This document shows, in pieces, positions 1-7,116 of a stretch of DNA of 22,649 nucleotides (positions are counted from its first letter, which is position 1; each line of letters opens with the position of its first letter). The notes under the pieces were generated by a model. It was not told the DNA's origin and made no database searches. It was given only the letters and a program-made list of their open reading frames with translations. The DNA is from a virus, in the IMG/VR virus record IMGVR_UViG_3300042448_001973, positions 1 to 22,649 of that record. One strand, given 5' to 3'. Position numbers and translations under genes: made by a program.

Positions 1-453
1 AGCAGTGGTTCGTCTGGAACTTCTGGTGGTACAGGTTCATCTGGCACTTCTGGTAGCAGTGGTTCGTCTGGAACTTCTGGTGGTACAGGTTCATCTGGCA
101 CTTCTGGTAGCAGTGGTTCGTCTGGAACTTCTGGTGGTACAGGTTCATCTGGTACTTCTGGTAGCAGTGGTTCGTCTGGAACTTCTGGTGGTACAGGTTC
201 ATCTGGCACTTCTGGTAGCAGTGGTTCGTCTGGAACTTCTGGTGGTACAGGTTCATCTGGTACTTCTGGCAGCAGTGGTTCGTCTGGAACTTCTGGTGGT
301 ACAGGTTCATCTGGTACTTCTGGCAGCAGTGGTTCGTCTGGAACGTCTGGTGGTACAGGTTCATCTGGAACTTCTGGTAGCAGTGGTTCGTCTGGAACTT
401 CTGGTGGTACAGGTTCATCTGGTACTTCTGGCAGCAGTGGTTCGTCTGGAACT
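1..453 (+). repeat. 54-bp tandem coding repeat, eight full copies plus a partial ninth
   Basis: Copies start at 1, 55, 109, 163, 217, 271, 325 and 379. A ninth begins at 433 and decays after about 453 into related Gly-X-Y codons. Each copy begins AGCAGTGGTTCGTCTGG and encodes an identical 18-residue unit. Copies differ only at third codon positions: GGC, GGT or GGA before one ACT, GGT or GGC in the last codon, and one ACG for ACT in the seventh copy. The array may extend left of the window. Repeats like this change copy number by recombination or polymerase slippage, which would change stalk length in 18-residue steps. Confidence 0.95.
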
Positions 454-933
454 AGTGGTTCTTCAGGAACTAGTGGATCTGGAGTTTCGGGTGGAACAGT
501 TAATACAATTGCAAAATATTCTGGAGCAAACTCTTTGACTACATCATCTATTACTGATGATGGAACTGTAGTTACTACTACTAATGCATTTCAATTAGAA
601 GGAATTAGAGAAACTTTTTCATCCGTATCTCCATCGACAGGTGTTGTAACAGTTGACTTGAATAATGAAACTGTTGTAAGACTAACTTTAAATGCAAGCG
701 TTACAAGTTGGACGATAAGTAATTTAACTGCTGGTAAAATTAGCAGTTTTACTCTCATTACAGTTCCAAACGGATCTGTATACACAATAACTTGGACATT
801 TGGAGGTGTTGCTGTTAAGTGGGCAGGTGGTACAGCACCAACATTAACGACAACAAATGGTAAATTTGATGTATTTAGTTTTATATACGATGGTACTAAC
901 TGGTACGGTTTTAATGGAGGGCAAAATTTCTAA
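1..933 (+). CDS. Collagen-like tail fibre protein, 5' partial
   Basis: The reading frame is open from base 1 and ends at TAA 931-933, giving 310 residues of a protein that starts outside the window. Residues 1 to about 165 are uninterrupted Gly-X-Y triplets (GSS, GTS, GGT) without proline, typical of collagen-like stalks in phage fibres, which fold as trimers. From about residue 167 the sequence changes to a beta-rich tip (NTIAKYSG, then ITDDGT) and ends in DGTNWYGFNGGQNF, a style of ending I associate with phage tail-fibre C-terminal domains. The likely role is a trimeric host-contact fibre on the virion surface. This frame is chosen because all differences between the DNA repeats are silent in it. 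The gene is 5 bp upstream of a second adhesin gene and near a fibre chaperone-like gene, so these are probably one fibre module. The receptor is unknown. Confidence 0.85.
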   Translation, partial: SSGSSGTSGGTGSSGTSGSSGSSGTSGGTGSSGTSGSSGSSGTSGGTGSSGTSGSSGSSGTSGGTGSSGTSGSSGSSGTSGGTGSSGTSGSSGSSGTSGGTGSSGTSGSSGSSGTSGGTGSSGTSGSSGSSGTSGGTGSSGTSGSSGSSGTSGSSGTSGSGVSGGTVNTIAKYSGANSLTTSSITDDGTVVTTTNAFQLEGIRETFSSVSPSTGVVTVDLNNETVVRLTLNASVTSWTISNLTAGKISSFTLITVPNGSVYTITWTFGGVAVKWAGGTAPTLTTTNGKFDVFSFIYDGTNWYGFNGGQNF

Positions 934-938
934 TTTTT

Positions 939-1907
939 ATGGCGACAAAAGGAGCAGGTAGATCCCCATTAATTAGAGTAAAATCATCAGGCGGTGGTGG
1001 GCTATTTTCATTTAGTAGCTTTACATTCACAAACGCTAGTGTTTCAGGGAGTGCAGGTCCATCATATAGTACTTATCAATCTGTATATGATACTGCTGCT
1101 AATCCATGGCTAACTAACACTGCTTATTTTAATTGTTTAACAGATGGTTATCAATTATTTACTATACCTCAAACTGGCACATATAGAATTACTGCTCAGG
1201 GTGCAGCTGGTGGAGCAGCAACAGCTTATTCTGGTTATGGGTATGCGGCTTATATACAGGCAACATTTGCGCTAACTCAAGGGGCTAAATATTTATTTAT
1301 TGTTGGTCAGAAAGGAAGTACTGTCACAAGTCCTTGCAGTTCTCCTGTAGGATCTGGTGGTGGTGGTTCCTTTTTTATATCTCAAGGAGGTTCAGTGTTA
1401 TTAGCAGTAGGTGGTGGTGGTGGAGGTTCTTCTACTAGTGCTAATGGAAACCAAAATGCTTCTCTTAGTAACACCGGAAATAATGGGTCCGCAGGAGGTG
1501 CTGTAGGTGGAACTGGTGGAACTAATGCAAATGGTGGAAATATATCCAATATAGGTTGTGTAGGTGGAGGGGGCGGTGGAGGTGGAATAAGTTCTGCTGG
1601 GGGTAACGCATCCAGTGGTGGTTTTGGTGGTAAATCTTATGGTTTTGGTTTCAATGGGGGAGATCCATCCGCAGCCGGTGGTGCGTATGGTGGTTTTGGT
1701 GGTGGTGGTGGCTCATCCTTCTATTGTGGTGCTGGTGGTGGTGGTTATTCAGGTGGTGGTGGTGGTAGTGTTAATACATGTTCCTGCGCTGCTTTAGGGT
1801 GCGGTGGTGGTGGTGGATCTTTTCTTAACTTTGCAGCAACATTAATAGATCAATCTGCTGCATATAATTGGCTATATGATGGCAGCATTTTACTCGAAAA
1901 ACTATAA
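939..1907 (+). CDS. Glycine-rich adhesin with ALK/LTK-like glycine-rich domain
   Basis: A 322-residue protein. After a short N-terminal segment and a GGGG run near residue 20, residues about 85-320 follow the pattern of the glycine-rich family best known from ALK/LTK receptors and also found in phage tail proteins: TGTYRITAQGAAGG, then a hydrophobic strand ending LFIVGQKG, then GGGGSFF and VLLAVGGGGGG, and many poly-glycine runs to the C-terminus. Runs of this kind can pack as polyglycine-II helices, as in gp38-type receptor-recognition tips. Seven cysteines are spread over the protein, three in a TCSCAALGC cluster, which is unusual for a phage fibre. The start is 5 bp after the collagen-like gene. 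The only Shine-Dalgarno-like GGAGGG (916-921) is 17 bases upstream, too far for normal spacing. Probably a receptor-binding tip working with the neighbouring fibre. Confidence 0.75.
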   Translation: MATKGAGRSPLIRVKSSGGGGLFSFSSFTFTNASVSGSAGPSYSTYQSVYDTAANPWLTNTAYFNCLTDGYQLFTIPQTGTYRITAQGAAGGAATAYSGYGYAAYIQATFALTQGAKYLFIVGQKGSTVTSPCSSPVGSGGGGSFFISQGGSVLLAVGGGGGGSSTSANGNQNASLSNTGNNGSAGGAVGGTGGTNANGGNISNIGCVGGGGGGGGISSAGGNASSGGFGGKSYGFGFNGGDPSAAGGAYGGFGGGGGSSFYCGAGGGGYSGGGGGSVNTCSCAALGCGGGGGSFLNFAATLIDQSAAYNWLYDGSILLEKL

Positions 1908-1932
1908 AATAATTAATAATTTTTAAAAAACT

Positions 1933-2424
1933 ATGAAAGTAGCAAAAATAATAAATAATGAATTTCTAATTCAAAGTATATACGAAATGTTTCCTAATAT
2001 ATCTTTTCCAGATATTGGTGTGCCAGATTTATTCTTAGAAGAAAATAGTTTATATAGAGTTATTGATTCAATATCTTATAACCCAGAAACACAAATATTT
2101 CGCTTGCTTGAAAAACCATTATTAATAGACAATACTGTTTACACTGTTGAGATAATTGCAAAAACAACTGAAGAAATCAAATCAGAAAAGCTTTTAAAAG
2201 TTAGAAAGTTTCGCGACGATCTTTTAAACATATCTGATATTTATGTTACTATTGATAGGTGGGAAACATATTCGGAAGATAAAAAAAATGCTTGGAGACA
2301 GTATAGACAGGATTTAAGAGATTTACCTCAGACAATTCAAGATTTAGATAATATAAATTGGCCGATAAAACCAGGTACAAACAACAATCAGACAATTCAG
2401 GATTTAATTAATATAAATAGCTAA
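1933..2424 (+). CDS. Tail fibre assembly chaperone-like protein
   Basis: A 163-residue protein. The C-terminal half has W108 followed by AWRQYRQDLRDLP and then INWPIKP, which matches the W...YR..LRDLP...WP signature of phage tail-fibre assembly chaperones (the Phage_TAC family next to many adhesin genes). The N-terminal half looks like the usual variable, adhesin-matching part. It sits directly after two adhesin genes, the normal place for a chaperone that helps fibre tips fold and trimerise, so it probably acts in the cytoplasm and is not in the virion. Family members often stop soon after the WP motif; this one continues 15 residues with a repeat of QTIQDL..IN. The start has no Shine-Dalgarno sequence (leader TTTTTAAAAAACT). 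The following 62 bases (2425-2486) show no convincing promoter or terminator. Confidence 0.7.
   Translation: MKVAKIINNEFLIQSIYEMFPNISFPDIGVPDLFLEENSLYRVIDSISYNPETQIFRLLEKPLLIDNTVYTVEIIAKTTEEIKSEKLLKVRKFRDDLLNISDIYVTIDRWETYSEDKKNAWRQYRQDLRDLPQTIQDLDNINWPIKPGTNNNQTIQDLININS
2329..2421 (+). repeat. Two diverged 33-bp direct repeats at the 3' end of the chaperone-like gene
   Basis: CAGACAATTCAAGATTTA at 2329 recurs as CAGACAATTCAGGATTTA at 2389, 60 bases later and in the same frame. The repeats encode QTIQDLDNINW and QTIQDLININS, and the second is followed directly by the stop codon. This looks like a local 60-bp duplication that lengthened the protein past its conserved WP motif. Confidence 0.8.
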
Positions 2425-2486
2425 TAAAACTAGAGATTGCAAACGAAATAGTTCGAAAAATGAATAAAAAAGTGTAAGTATAATAT

Positions 2487-2999
2487 ATGGTAACTTACAG
2501 CGTACATGATTTAGCTGACGAAATATTCGCAAATGAATTTGATTATGATAGCGGATATGCTCAGTTTTATTATATTTCAGGTTGGCTTGCTAATAATGTT
2601 GGTTTATTAAATACTAAAATATATAGCCAGTATTCTGTACAAGATTCTAATTTCATACCAACAGGAGCTTTTCAGCAAGAAGAAAGAGCAATATATAAAC
2701 AAATGTATTTATACGAGTTTTATACAAAAAAGACTCGTCAGGTATTGAGAGGAATTGATAGTTCGGTTGATTTCGTAACTTTGCGCGAAGGAGATAGTAT
2801 GATTACTCGTACAAATAAAAATGAATTAGCCAAAACATATCGTGGACTTGCAAATGATGCAAGAGAAGAAATGGAAAGGTTAGTTACAAGTTATAATATT
2901 TATCAAGCCGTTCCTGTGCAAGTAGCTGGTGAAGATGGTTCGCCAATATATACTGGGTCTGGATATTTTTATTATCCGTATGGATATGGAAATCCATAA
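2487..2999 (+). CDS. Small structural protein, possibly head-tail connector/adaptor
   Basis: A 170-residue protein with no signal peptide or membrane segment. The N-terminal part (DLADEIFANEF, then FYYISGWLANNVG) and the middle (EERAIYKQMYLYEFYTKK) look helical, followed by REGDSMITRTNKNELAKTYR and a second helix DAREEMERLVTSY. The C-terminus is rich in Tyr, Gly and Pro. A small, helical, non-enzymatic protein near neck genes fits a gp6-type head-tail adaptor, but I do not recognise a definite signature, so this is inference from composition and location. It lies alone on the plus strand, 62 bases after the fibre chaperone-like gene and converging on the tail tube gene, with a shared terminator between them. 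ATG 2487 has no Shine-Dalgarno sequence. It may equally be an accessory virion protein of the fibre module. Confidence 0.4.
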   Translation: MVTYSVHDLADEIFANEFDYDSGYAQFYYISGWLANNVGLLNTKIYSQYSVQDSNFIPTGAFQQEERAIYKQMYLYEFYTKKTRQVLRGIDSSVDFVTLREGDSMITRTNKNELAKTYRGLANDAREEMERLVTSYNIYQAVPVQVAGEDGSPIYTGSGYFYYPYGYGNP

Positions 3000-3001
3000 A
3001 T

Positions 3002-3034
3002 AAAAAAACCCCAGTCTTTCGACTGGGGTTTTTT
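3002..3034. terminator. Bidirectional intrinsic terminator between convergent genes
   Basis: A perfect 8-bp GC-rich stem, CCCCAGTC (3009-3016) and GACTGGGG (3021-3028), encloses the tetraloop TTTC. Seven A's precede it and six T's follow it, so RNA from either strand ends in a U-tract. Read from the minus strand, the loop is GAAA, a stable GNRA tetraloop. It lies between the stop of the plus-strand gene at 2999 and the stop of the minus-strand tail tube gene at 3046, the right place to end both transcripts. Confidence 0.95.
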
Positions 3035-3045
3035 GTTAGTTATTT

Positions 3046-4344
3046 TTAGTAATTCTTTCCAGTGCCAAGCTTATAGTAGTTATTAAGAACACCACTTGTT
3101 AGCGCAGCGCCTGTTGTATAAGAACCACTCATGAAGATACCGTTGTTTGTATCATTAGCTCCACCGATTTGAACACTATAAGTCAAATCGACAGTTTGGT
3201 TTCCACCAATATCAGTTGAGAAGTTTTCAGAACTCAAAATAGCACCTTTAATTTGATATACTATTTTTGGAGTAACTGTTCCGCCAACATCAGCGCATTG
3301 ATTTAGAGTTACAGTAAAGTTTTTCTTATCAGCAGCGCCGCAAAGCTGATCAAAGATATCAGCTTCTTGTAGTTCATTAACAATAGCGTTAATAGTTATA
3401 TCCATATTTAATGGAACTTCTAAAACGCGAGCGAAACCGAATACATTTCCAAGTCTTTGAAGAACTGTTCTAGTTAGAGGAATAGTAAAAGCAAAACTTT
3501 GAATATGAGCTTTATTTCCAGCTTCATCTAGTTCAGTAAATCCATCGTTAACTGGTAAAGAAAGAACAATATCACCAGGACGGAGAGCAGAAACCGAACT
3601 TACTCCTGTTGTATTATTTCCAGTACCGATAACATATCCTCTATTATCTCCTGTTAAACGAGTTGCTGGGGTTTGAGTATAATCTATTGCAGGAGATCTT
3701 CCAGTTAAAACAGTTGAGCCATTATCAAGTAATTGAGTTTTATTTACATCACTCTTTATATTGAAAGCTTCAACAGTTACACTGGCTGTTGGAATGTTTC
3801 CAACAGAAGCGTCTAGACTATATTCTGTAACAAATCCATTGCCTACAGCAATAACAGAATTACTAGCGCTAGATAAATTAGCACCTACAACATCCTCACC
3901 TTCATCTACGGTTATGATATAATAATTATTACCTTGAGTATCTATCATTAAACCAGAAATGGCACTAGCATTACTAACGCATTGAAGATCAGCGGTTGAA
4001 CTTCTTCCAGAAAAATTGAATCCCATCAATCTTTCATTTAAGCCATCAGTAACATAATAACTGAAATCCAAGCCTACTGTTGGAGTATCATTTACAATAC
4101 TATCAATACGAGCTAGTTGACCTAGTTCGTTGATGTCTTGACGATTAATTGTAAAATTGAAATTACAATTTTGTACTCTGTCAAGTTTATAAAGAAGGCT
4201 TATACCGCTGGCTAATTGGCCAGTTGTATAAGCTGATGTAGCTACTGCGTTTTCAGCTATTGTAGCGCCACTGACTTGAATACCAGTGCTGTTTGGAGCT
4301 ATGTATAAAGCCTGACTTTGATAAATTACGCGATTTCTTGCCAT
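3046..4344 (-). CDS. Major tail (tail tube) protein with duplicated tube domain
   Basis: A 432-residue protein and the last gene of the minus-strand operon. Residues about 57-101 have NFTINRQDINELGQL, then P88, then GLDFSYYVTDG, similar to tail tube proteins as I know them. A second copy starts at residue 281: I281-Q, F286 and TRTVLQRLG align without gaps to V57-Q, F62 and NRQDINELG at an offset of 224 residues. A doubled tube domain and this length resemble the T5 tube protein pb6, which forms trimeric rings, against about 150-250 residues for single-domain tubes. The insert between copies (about 110-270) may be a surface-exposed domain. Three genes upstream look like neck and tail completion proteins, in the usual siphovirus order. 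The 58-base leader (4345-4402) holds no promoter I can defend. Role inferred; no sheath gene is seen. Confidence 0.6.
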   Translation of the reverse strand: MARNRVIYQSQALYIAPNSTGIQVSGATIAENAVATSAYTTGQLASGISLLYKLDRVQNCNFNFTINRQDINELGQLARIDSIVNDTPTVGLDFSYYVTDGLNERLMGFNFSGRSSTADLQCVSNASAISGLMIDTQGNNYYIITVDEGEDVVGANLSSASNSVIAVGNGFVTEYSLDASVGNIPTASVTVEAFNIKSDVNKTQLLDNGSTVLTGRSPAIDYTQTPATRLTGDNRGYVIGTGNNTTGVSSVSALRPGDIVLSLPVNDGFTELDEAGNKAHIQSFAFTIPLTRTVLQRLGNVFGFARVLEVPLNMDITINAIVNELQEADIFDQLCGAADKKNFTVTLNQCADVGGTVTPKIVYQIKGAILSSENFSTDIGGNQTVDLTYSVQIGGANDTNNGIFMSGSYTTGAALTSGVLNNYYKLGTGKNY

Positions 4345-4402
4345 ATTTTTTTATTTGTTAAAATGTTAATTATTTTTACAGTGTATGGGCTATTTTGTGA
4401 AA

Positions 4403-5263
4403 TTATAATCTTGGGTATCTAATGTTGCCTATATTCCAATCGATAAATCCAATATGAAGAATTGGATTAAGTTCTTTTACAACATCATCTTTTATTTTAG
4501 ATGTTGTTACGTCATATATGTAGCATTTTTTATCTGTATGTTGTTTGTTGACATCAATATAATTATAACCAGTAGGATACAATCCCGTCTTTAAATTATT
4601 ATATTCACCCAATGGGTGATTAGTCATTGGTATGATATTGAAATTAGTGTTATATGTGTCGGCAAATGCGCTTAGAACACCGTCTAATTGATAAAGATTT
4701 TCTGCAAACACAACCGCTTTCATTCGTACTCTTGTTTCGTCTTCACCACCAAGCGCAAATCCATTATTATCTATATTTTCTATTGATATAAATGCACAAG
4801 GTGTAACTGGATTATATGGAGGCACATATGTTTCACTAACTGTGAATCTACTATTAGTAACATATTTTCCTTCGATTATTAAATTATCTTCAGGCTGATC
4901 TGTTATGTAACTATTTATTTCTTTTACAGTATATGTACCAGTTATATTTAGATTTTTAGAAACTCCACTATTAAAAACTATGCGCCCATTGTCGAAATCA
5001 ATATACATGCCGCTCGTTCCAGTTGGTACAAAAGAATTATTAATTAAAAATCCAGAAGGTATAGAAATTCCTGCTACACTATTGTCATATGCCCATTGTT
5101 TATATGGACTACCATAAACAACTTTATTATCGCCAAGTCGCGCATCAGTATAATTATATAATTTTGTAGTATATGTTTGAAAAGCTTCAGCTTTTCTCAT
5201 TAAATGATTATCAAACCATAAGAAAAAACTATTTGTTATATTATGTGAAAATGCTGGGATCAT
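4403..5263 (-). CDS. Tail completion/terminator-like structural protein
   Basis: A 286-residue protein. It begins NITNSFFLWFDNHLM, has SPYKQWAYDNSVAG near residue 55, a beta-rich stretch with IDFDNGRIVFNSG, and a well-ordered core FISIENIDNNGFALGG followed by ETRVRMKAVVFAENLYQLDG around residues 160-195. I recognise no enzyme motif. Its place between neck-type genes and the tube gene is where siphoviruses encode the tail terminator or tail completion protein that caps the tube and joins it to the head, and a beta core with a long helix fits, but it is longer than most terminators (about 130-200 residues). Its ATG overlaps the previous stop as ATGA, so translation is probably coupled. Function is inferred mainly from gene order. 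Confidence 0.45.
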   Translation of the reverse strand: MIPAFSHNITNSFFLWFDNHLMRKAEAFQTYTTKLYNYTDARLGDNKVVYGSPYKQWAYDNSVAGISIPSGFLINNSFVPTGTSGMYIDFDNGRIVFNSGVSKNLNITGTYTVKEINSYITDQPEDNLIIEGKYVTNSRFTVSETYVPPYNPVTPCAFISIENIDNNGFALGGEDETRVRMKAVVFAENLYQLDGVLSAFADTYNTNFNIIPMTNHPLGEYNNLKTGLYPTGYNYIDVNKQHTDKKCYIYDVTTSKIKDDVVKELNPILHIGFIDWNIGNIRYPRL

Positions 5264-5859
5264 AAAATTGTATCCTTAGATAAATCTTGAATTTTTTTTG
5301 TGTATGAATTTATAAGATATGATATGTATTTTGTATTCTTAAATCTAACTCCATTTCTTATGGGTGTTTGAGATTGAATGCCTAATCCAGATCTGCTATT
5401 CTTAGTTTTTTTAATATAATATCCCAATCCTGATATTCCTAATTCTATGCCTTGTGACCAACTGCGTCCAGTTGCCCAAGGCATGGGAGTCACTTTAAAA
5501 ATATCTTTGGCAGTTGGAAATTCAACAGAGAAGACCAATTCGCCTTTACTATTTGTAGTATGTTTTAAATTAATTTTTTTTAATTCTTCACGAATAGGAT
5601 TTAGTGGATTGTCGCCACTTTCAAATCCTATAAATGAATAAAGATTTGTAACACCATCAAGCGTATTGGAAATATTGCTGGCAGTTATTCCGCCATTTAT
5701 TTCTTGCGTGACAGGATGGTTTTCAAACTCTTCAATAATTTCTTGTTTAATTTTTTCAATTTGTTTTTGAAGTTGTGAATAAACATATTGTATATAATTG
5801 TTTTGTTTCACTAACTGTTCGGCAATTTGATTTAGATCTGCTGAATCAAGTTTTGTCAT
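5260..5859 (-). CDS. Neck-type structural protein with N-terminal coiled coil
   Basis: A 199-residue protein. Residues about 10-50 form a likely coiled coil (QLVKQNNYIQYVYSQLQKQ and following charged heptads), then EFENHPVTQEI and the Gly/Ser-rich ASNISNTLDG, then a globular part with TPMPWATGRSW and a basic C-terminal segment RNGVRFKNTKYISYLINSY. It has no membrane segment or enzyme motif. Position two of four in an operon that ends with the tube protein fits a neck protein of the HK97 gp10 type, but I cannot see the classic gp10 signature. It starts 2 bases after the upstream gene and overlaps the next by 4 bases, so all three are made from one message. Another possible role is a tail-tube chaperone or connector subunit. 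Confidence 0.45.
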   Translation of the reverse strand: MTKLDSADLNQIAEQLVKQNNYIQYVYSQLQKQIEKIKQEIIEEFENHPVTQEINGGITASNISNTLDGVTNLYSFIGFESGDNPLNPIREELKKINLKHTTNSKGELVFSVEFPTAKDIFKVTPMPWATGRSWSQGIELGISGLGYYIKKTKNSRSGLGIQSQTPIRNGVRFKNTKYISYLINSYTKKIQDLSKDTIL

Positions 5860-5861
5860 TT

Positions 5862-6317
5862 TTAGGGATCAGGTTTGAGATATAATGTATAATATTGTAC
5901 ATCAAATAAGCCATGAGGTCTAAATGTAGAATTAAGAACATATCTTTTACCGTCAACATCAAAACGGCGAGCGTCTTTGACGTAATCATAAGCGTCTTGA
6001 TCGATCTTTAATCTTACAGTTCCAACTACAGCTTCTAGTTTTATTTGAGAATTTAATCCTTGTTCACTCCAATATTTTTTACCAACGTCATCTTGATATT
6101 GAATTCTTGCTTTGAATGTTTTATAAACAGGTGTATTTATTATTGAAGTAGTTTGACCAGCGGTCTTATACAGCGGATTATAATTAGGGTCCGTTATGAT
6201 AACAACTGTAGAGGCTTCTTTAAAAACAGTTATTTCACGGGCAAAAGTTTCATGTATATCATCAAAGACAGCCGCCAAAGCTGCTTTTTCAGTAGAAGTT
6301 AATAAACTAGTTCCCAT
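5862..6317 (-). CDS. Head-closure/neck-like protein, first gene of the minus-strand operon
   Basis: A 151-residue protein. An N-terminal helix (TEKAALAAVFDDIHETFAR) leads into beta strands (ITVFKEASTVVIITDPNYNP, then VYKTFKARIQYQDD) and a C-terminal RRFDVDGKRYVLNSTFRPHG, ending in strands. Size, beta content and the strands around FDVDGKRYVL resemble small head-closure or stopper proteins of siphoviruses (SPP1 gp16 type), which bind the connector and hold DNA in before tail joining. This is fold-level reasoning, not a recognised signature. It is the first gene of the operon that ends at the tube gene and faces the chaperone-tape measure operon across 40 bp. Its leader can be no longer than about 40 nt if the promoter lies in that gap, and it has no Shine-Dalgarno sequence. 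Confidence 0.45.
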   Translation of the reverse strand: MGTSLLTSTEKAALAAVFDDIHETFAREITVFKEASTVVIITDPNYNPLYKTAGQTTSIINTPVYKTFKARIQYQDDVGKKYWSEQGLNSQIKLEAVVGTVRLKIDQDAYDYVKDARRFDVDGKRYVLNSTFRPHGLFDVQYYTLYLKPDP

Positions 6318-6357
6318 AATTAGAATTTAAACACATTAAAAATACAATATTATAAAT
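6318..6357. promoter_or_regulatory. Divergent intergenic region with possible overlapping promoters
   Basis: These 40 bp separate two divergent operons and are almost pure A/T. TACAAT at 6343-6348 could be a plus-strand -10 box, with TTAGAA (6320-6325) 17 bp upstream. TATAAT read on the minus strand at 6353-6348 could be a -10 box for the neck/tube operon, with only a poor -35 (TGTAAA). The plus-strand option would leave a leader of only a few bases. In sequence this AT-rich, such matches arise by chance; the firm point is that any local promoters must overlap or lie inside the flanking genes. Confidence 0.25.
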
Positions 6358-7116
6358 ATGTCTAAGTACATTTACACATTTAATATCGAAAAGGTCGCAA
6401 AAATTACAGAAAAAAGACAAGAAAAGTATACTGATGAAAACGGTGTTGAAAAAGAGCGCACTATTTCAGAAATGGTAGATAAGACAATTCCTGTTGAAAT
6501 TTTAATAAAACAACCAAATAGAAAGCAAATTCAAGAAGCTGAAATGGTGTTTTCTATCGAAATGAGTAAATGTATCAAGCAAGGCGTATTAACGAAAGCG
6601 ATGTTGCTTAATAAATATAGTGATACAGGTGGGTTAGTAAATCAAAAAGATTCAGACGAACTGAACGCTGGATATGAAAAATATGGTCAACTTCAAATTG
6701 AGATAGTAAATCTTAACTTGAAGCCTGAATCGGAAAGAACTCAAGAAGATAAAGATTTAATATCATTAAAACAATCTGAATTGATAGATGTAAGAAGAGA
6801 AATCGTAGAAAGAGAAACTAGTTATTTAAATCTTTTTAATCACACAGCAGATACAAAAGCACAAAATAGATCAATTCTATGGTATGTTTTAAGTTTAAGT
6901 TTTTATAAAGATCCAAGTAAGAATCAAGTTGATTATCTTCCAATATTTCCTGGAAAAACTCTAGAAGAAAAAGAAGAATATCTTTATTCTTTAGAGGAAA
7001 AGGAAGATGAGATATACACTAAGACTTATAATAAATTAGCTAGTATTATTAGTTTTTGGTTCTTTACTGGCAAGATCGATAAGGAAGAATTTGATAAGAT
7101 TCTTGCTGGACAATAA
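6358..7116 (+). CDS. Probable tail assembly chaperone, upstream member
   Basis: A 252-residue, highly charged protein with no membrane segment. An N-terminal beta part (YIYTFNIEKVAKI, then IPVEILIKQPNRKQI) leads into long helices beginning EAEMVFSIEMSKCIKQG. A further helical stretch is rich in Glu and Lys, and the C-terminal region contains YNKLASIISFWFFTGKID. It is the first of two genes immediately before the tape measure gene, the standard position of the gpG/gpGT-type chaperones that hold the tape measure protein soluble while the tube polymerises. Chaperones diverge fast, so position and composition are the main evidence. The stop shares one base with the next start (TAATG, 7114-7118), suggesting reinitiation by the same ribosome and not the frameshift fusion common in this position. 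It starts with ATG 6358 and has no Shine-Dalgarno sequence. Confidence 0.55.
   Translation: MSKYIYTFNIEKVAKITEKRQEKYTDENGVEKERTISEMVDKTIPVEILIKQPNRKQIQEAEMVFSIEMSKCIKQGVLTKAMLLNKYSDTGGLVNQKDSDELNAGYEKYGQLQIEIVNLNLKPESERTQEDKDLISLKQSELIDVRREIVERETSYLNLFNHTADTKAQNRSILWYVLSLSFYKDPSKNQVDYLPIFPGKTLEEKEEYLYSLEEKEDEIYTKTYNKLASIISFWFFTGKIDKEEFDKILAGQ

Noticed and set aside
1-453. Possible CRISPR array
   Set aside because: The 54-bp units are contiguous, have no spacers and are coding.
5-538. 177-residue open frame over the tandem repeat, encoding Leu/Val-rich repeats
   Set aside because: Differences between repeat copies change amino acids in this frame but are all silent in the Gly-X-Y frame, which also continues into a convincing fibre C-terminus. 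It is open only because the repeat unit has no stop in that frame.
1615-1797. 60-residue plus-strand frame within the glycine-rich gene
   Set aside because: A Val-rich shadow of GGT codons read in another frame.
2443-2457. Short inverted repeat CGAA-ATAG-TTCG after the chaperone-like gene
   Set aside because: A 4-bp stem without a following U-tract is too weak to call a terminator.
2479-2484. TATAAT resembling a -10 box before the gene at 2487
   Set aside because: Only 2 bp separate it from the start codon and no -35 element is at proper spacing.
5447-5641. Plus-strand frame opposite the neck-type gene
   Set aside because: Antisense to a well-supported gene in a tightly packed operon, with no start signal of its own.
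6351-6358. TATAAATA, identical to the T4-type late promoter consensus
   Set aside because: It abuts the ATG at 6358, so a transcript starting from it would lack the start codon. Other starts also have A/T-rich ATATATG contexts.
7050-7116. Programmed -1 frameshift joining the two chaperone-like genes
   Set aside because: Stops in the -1 frame at 7092-7097 leave only 18 bases for a slip, and no X-XXY-YYZ heptamer is present there.
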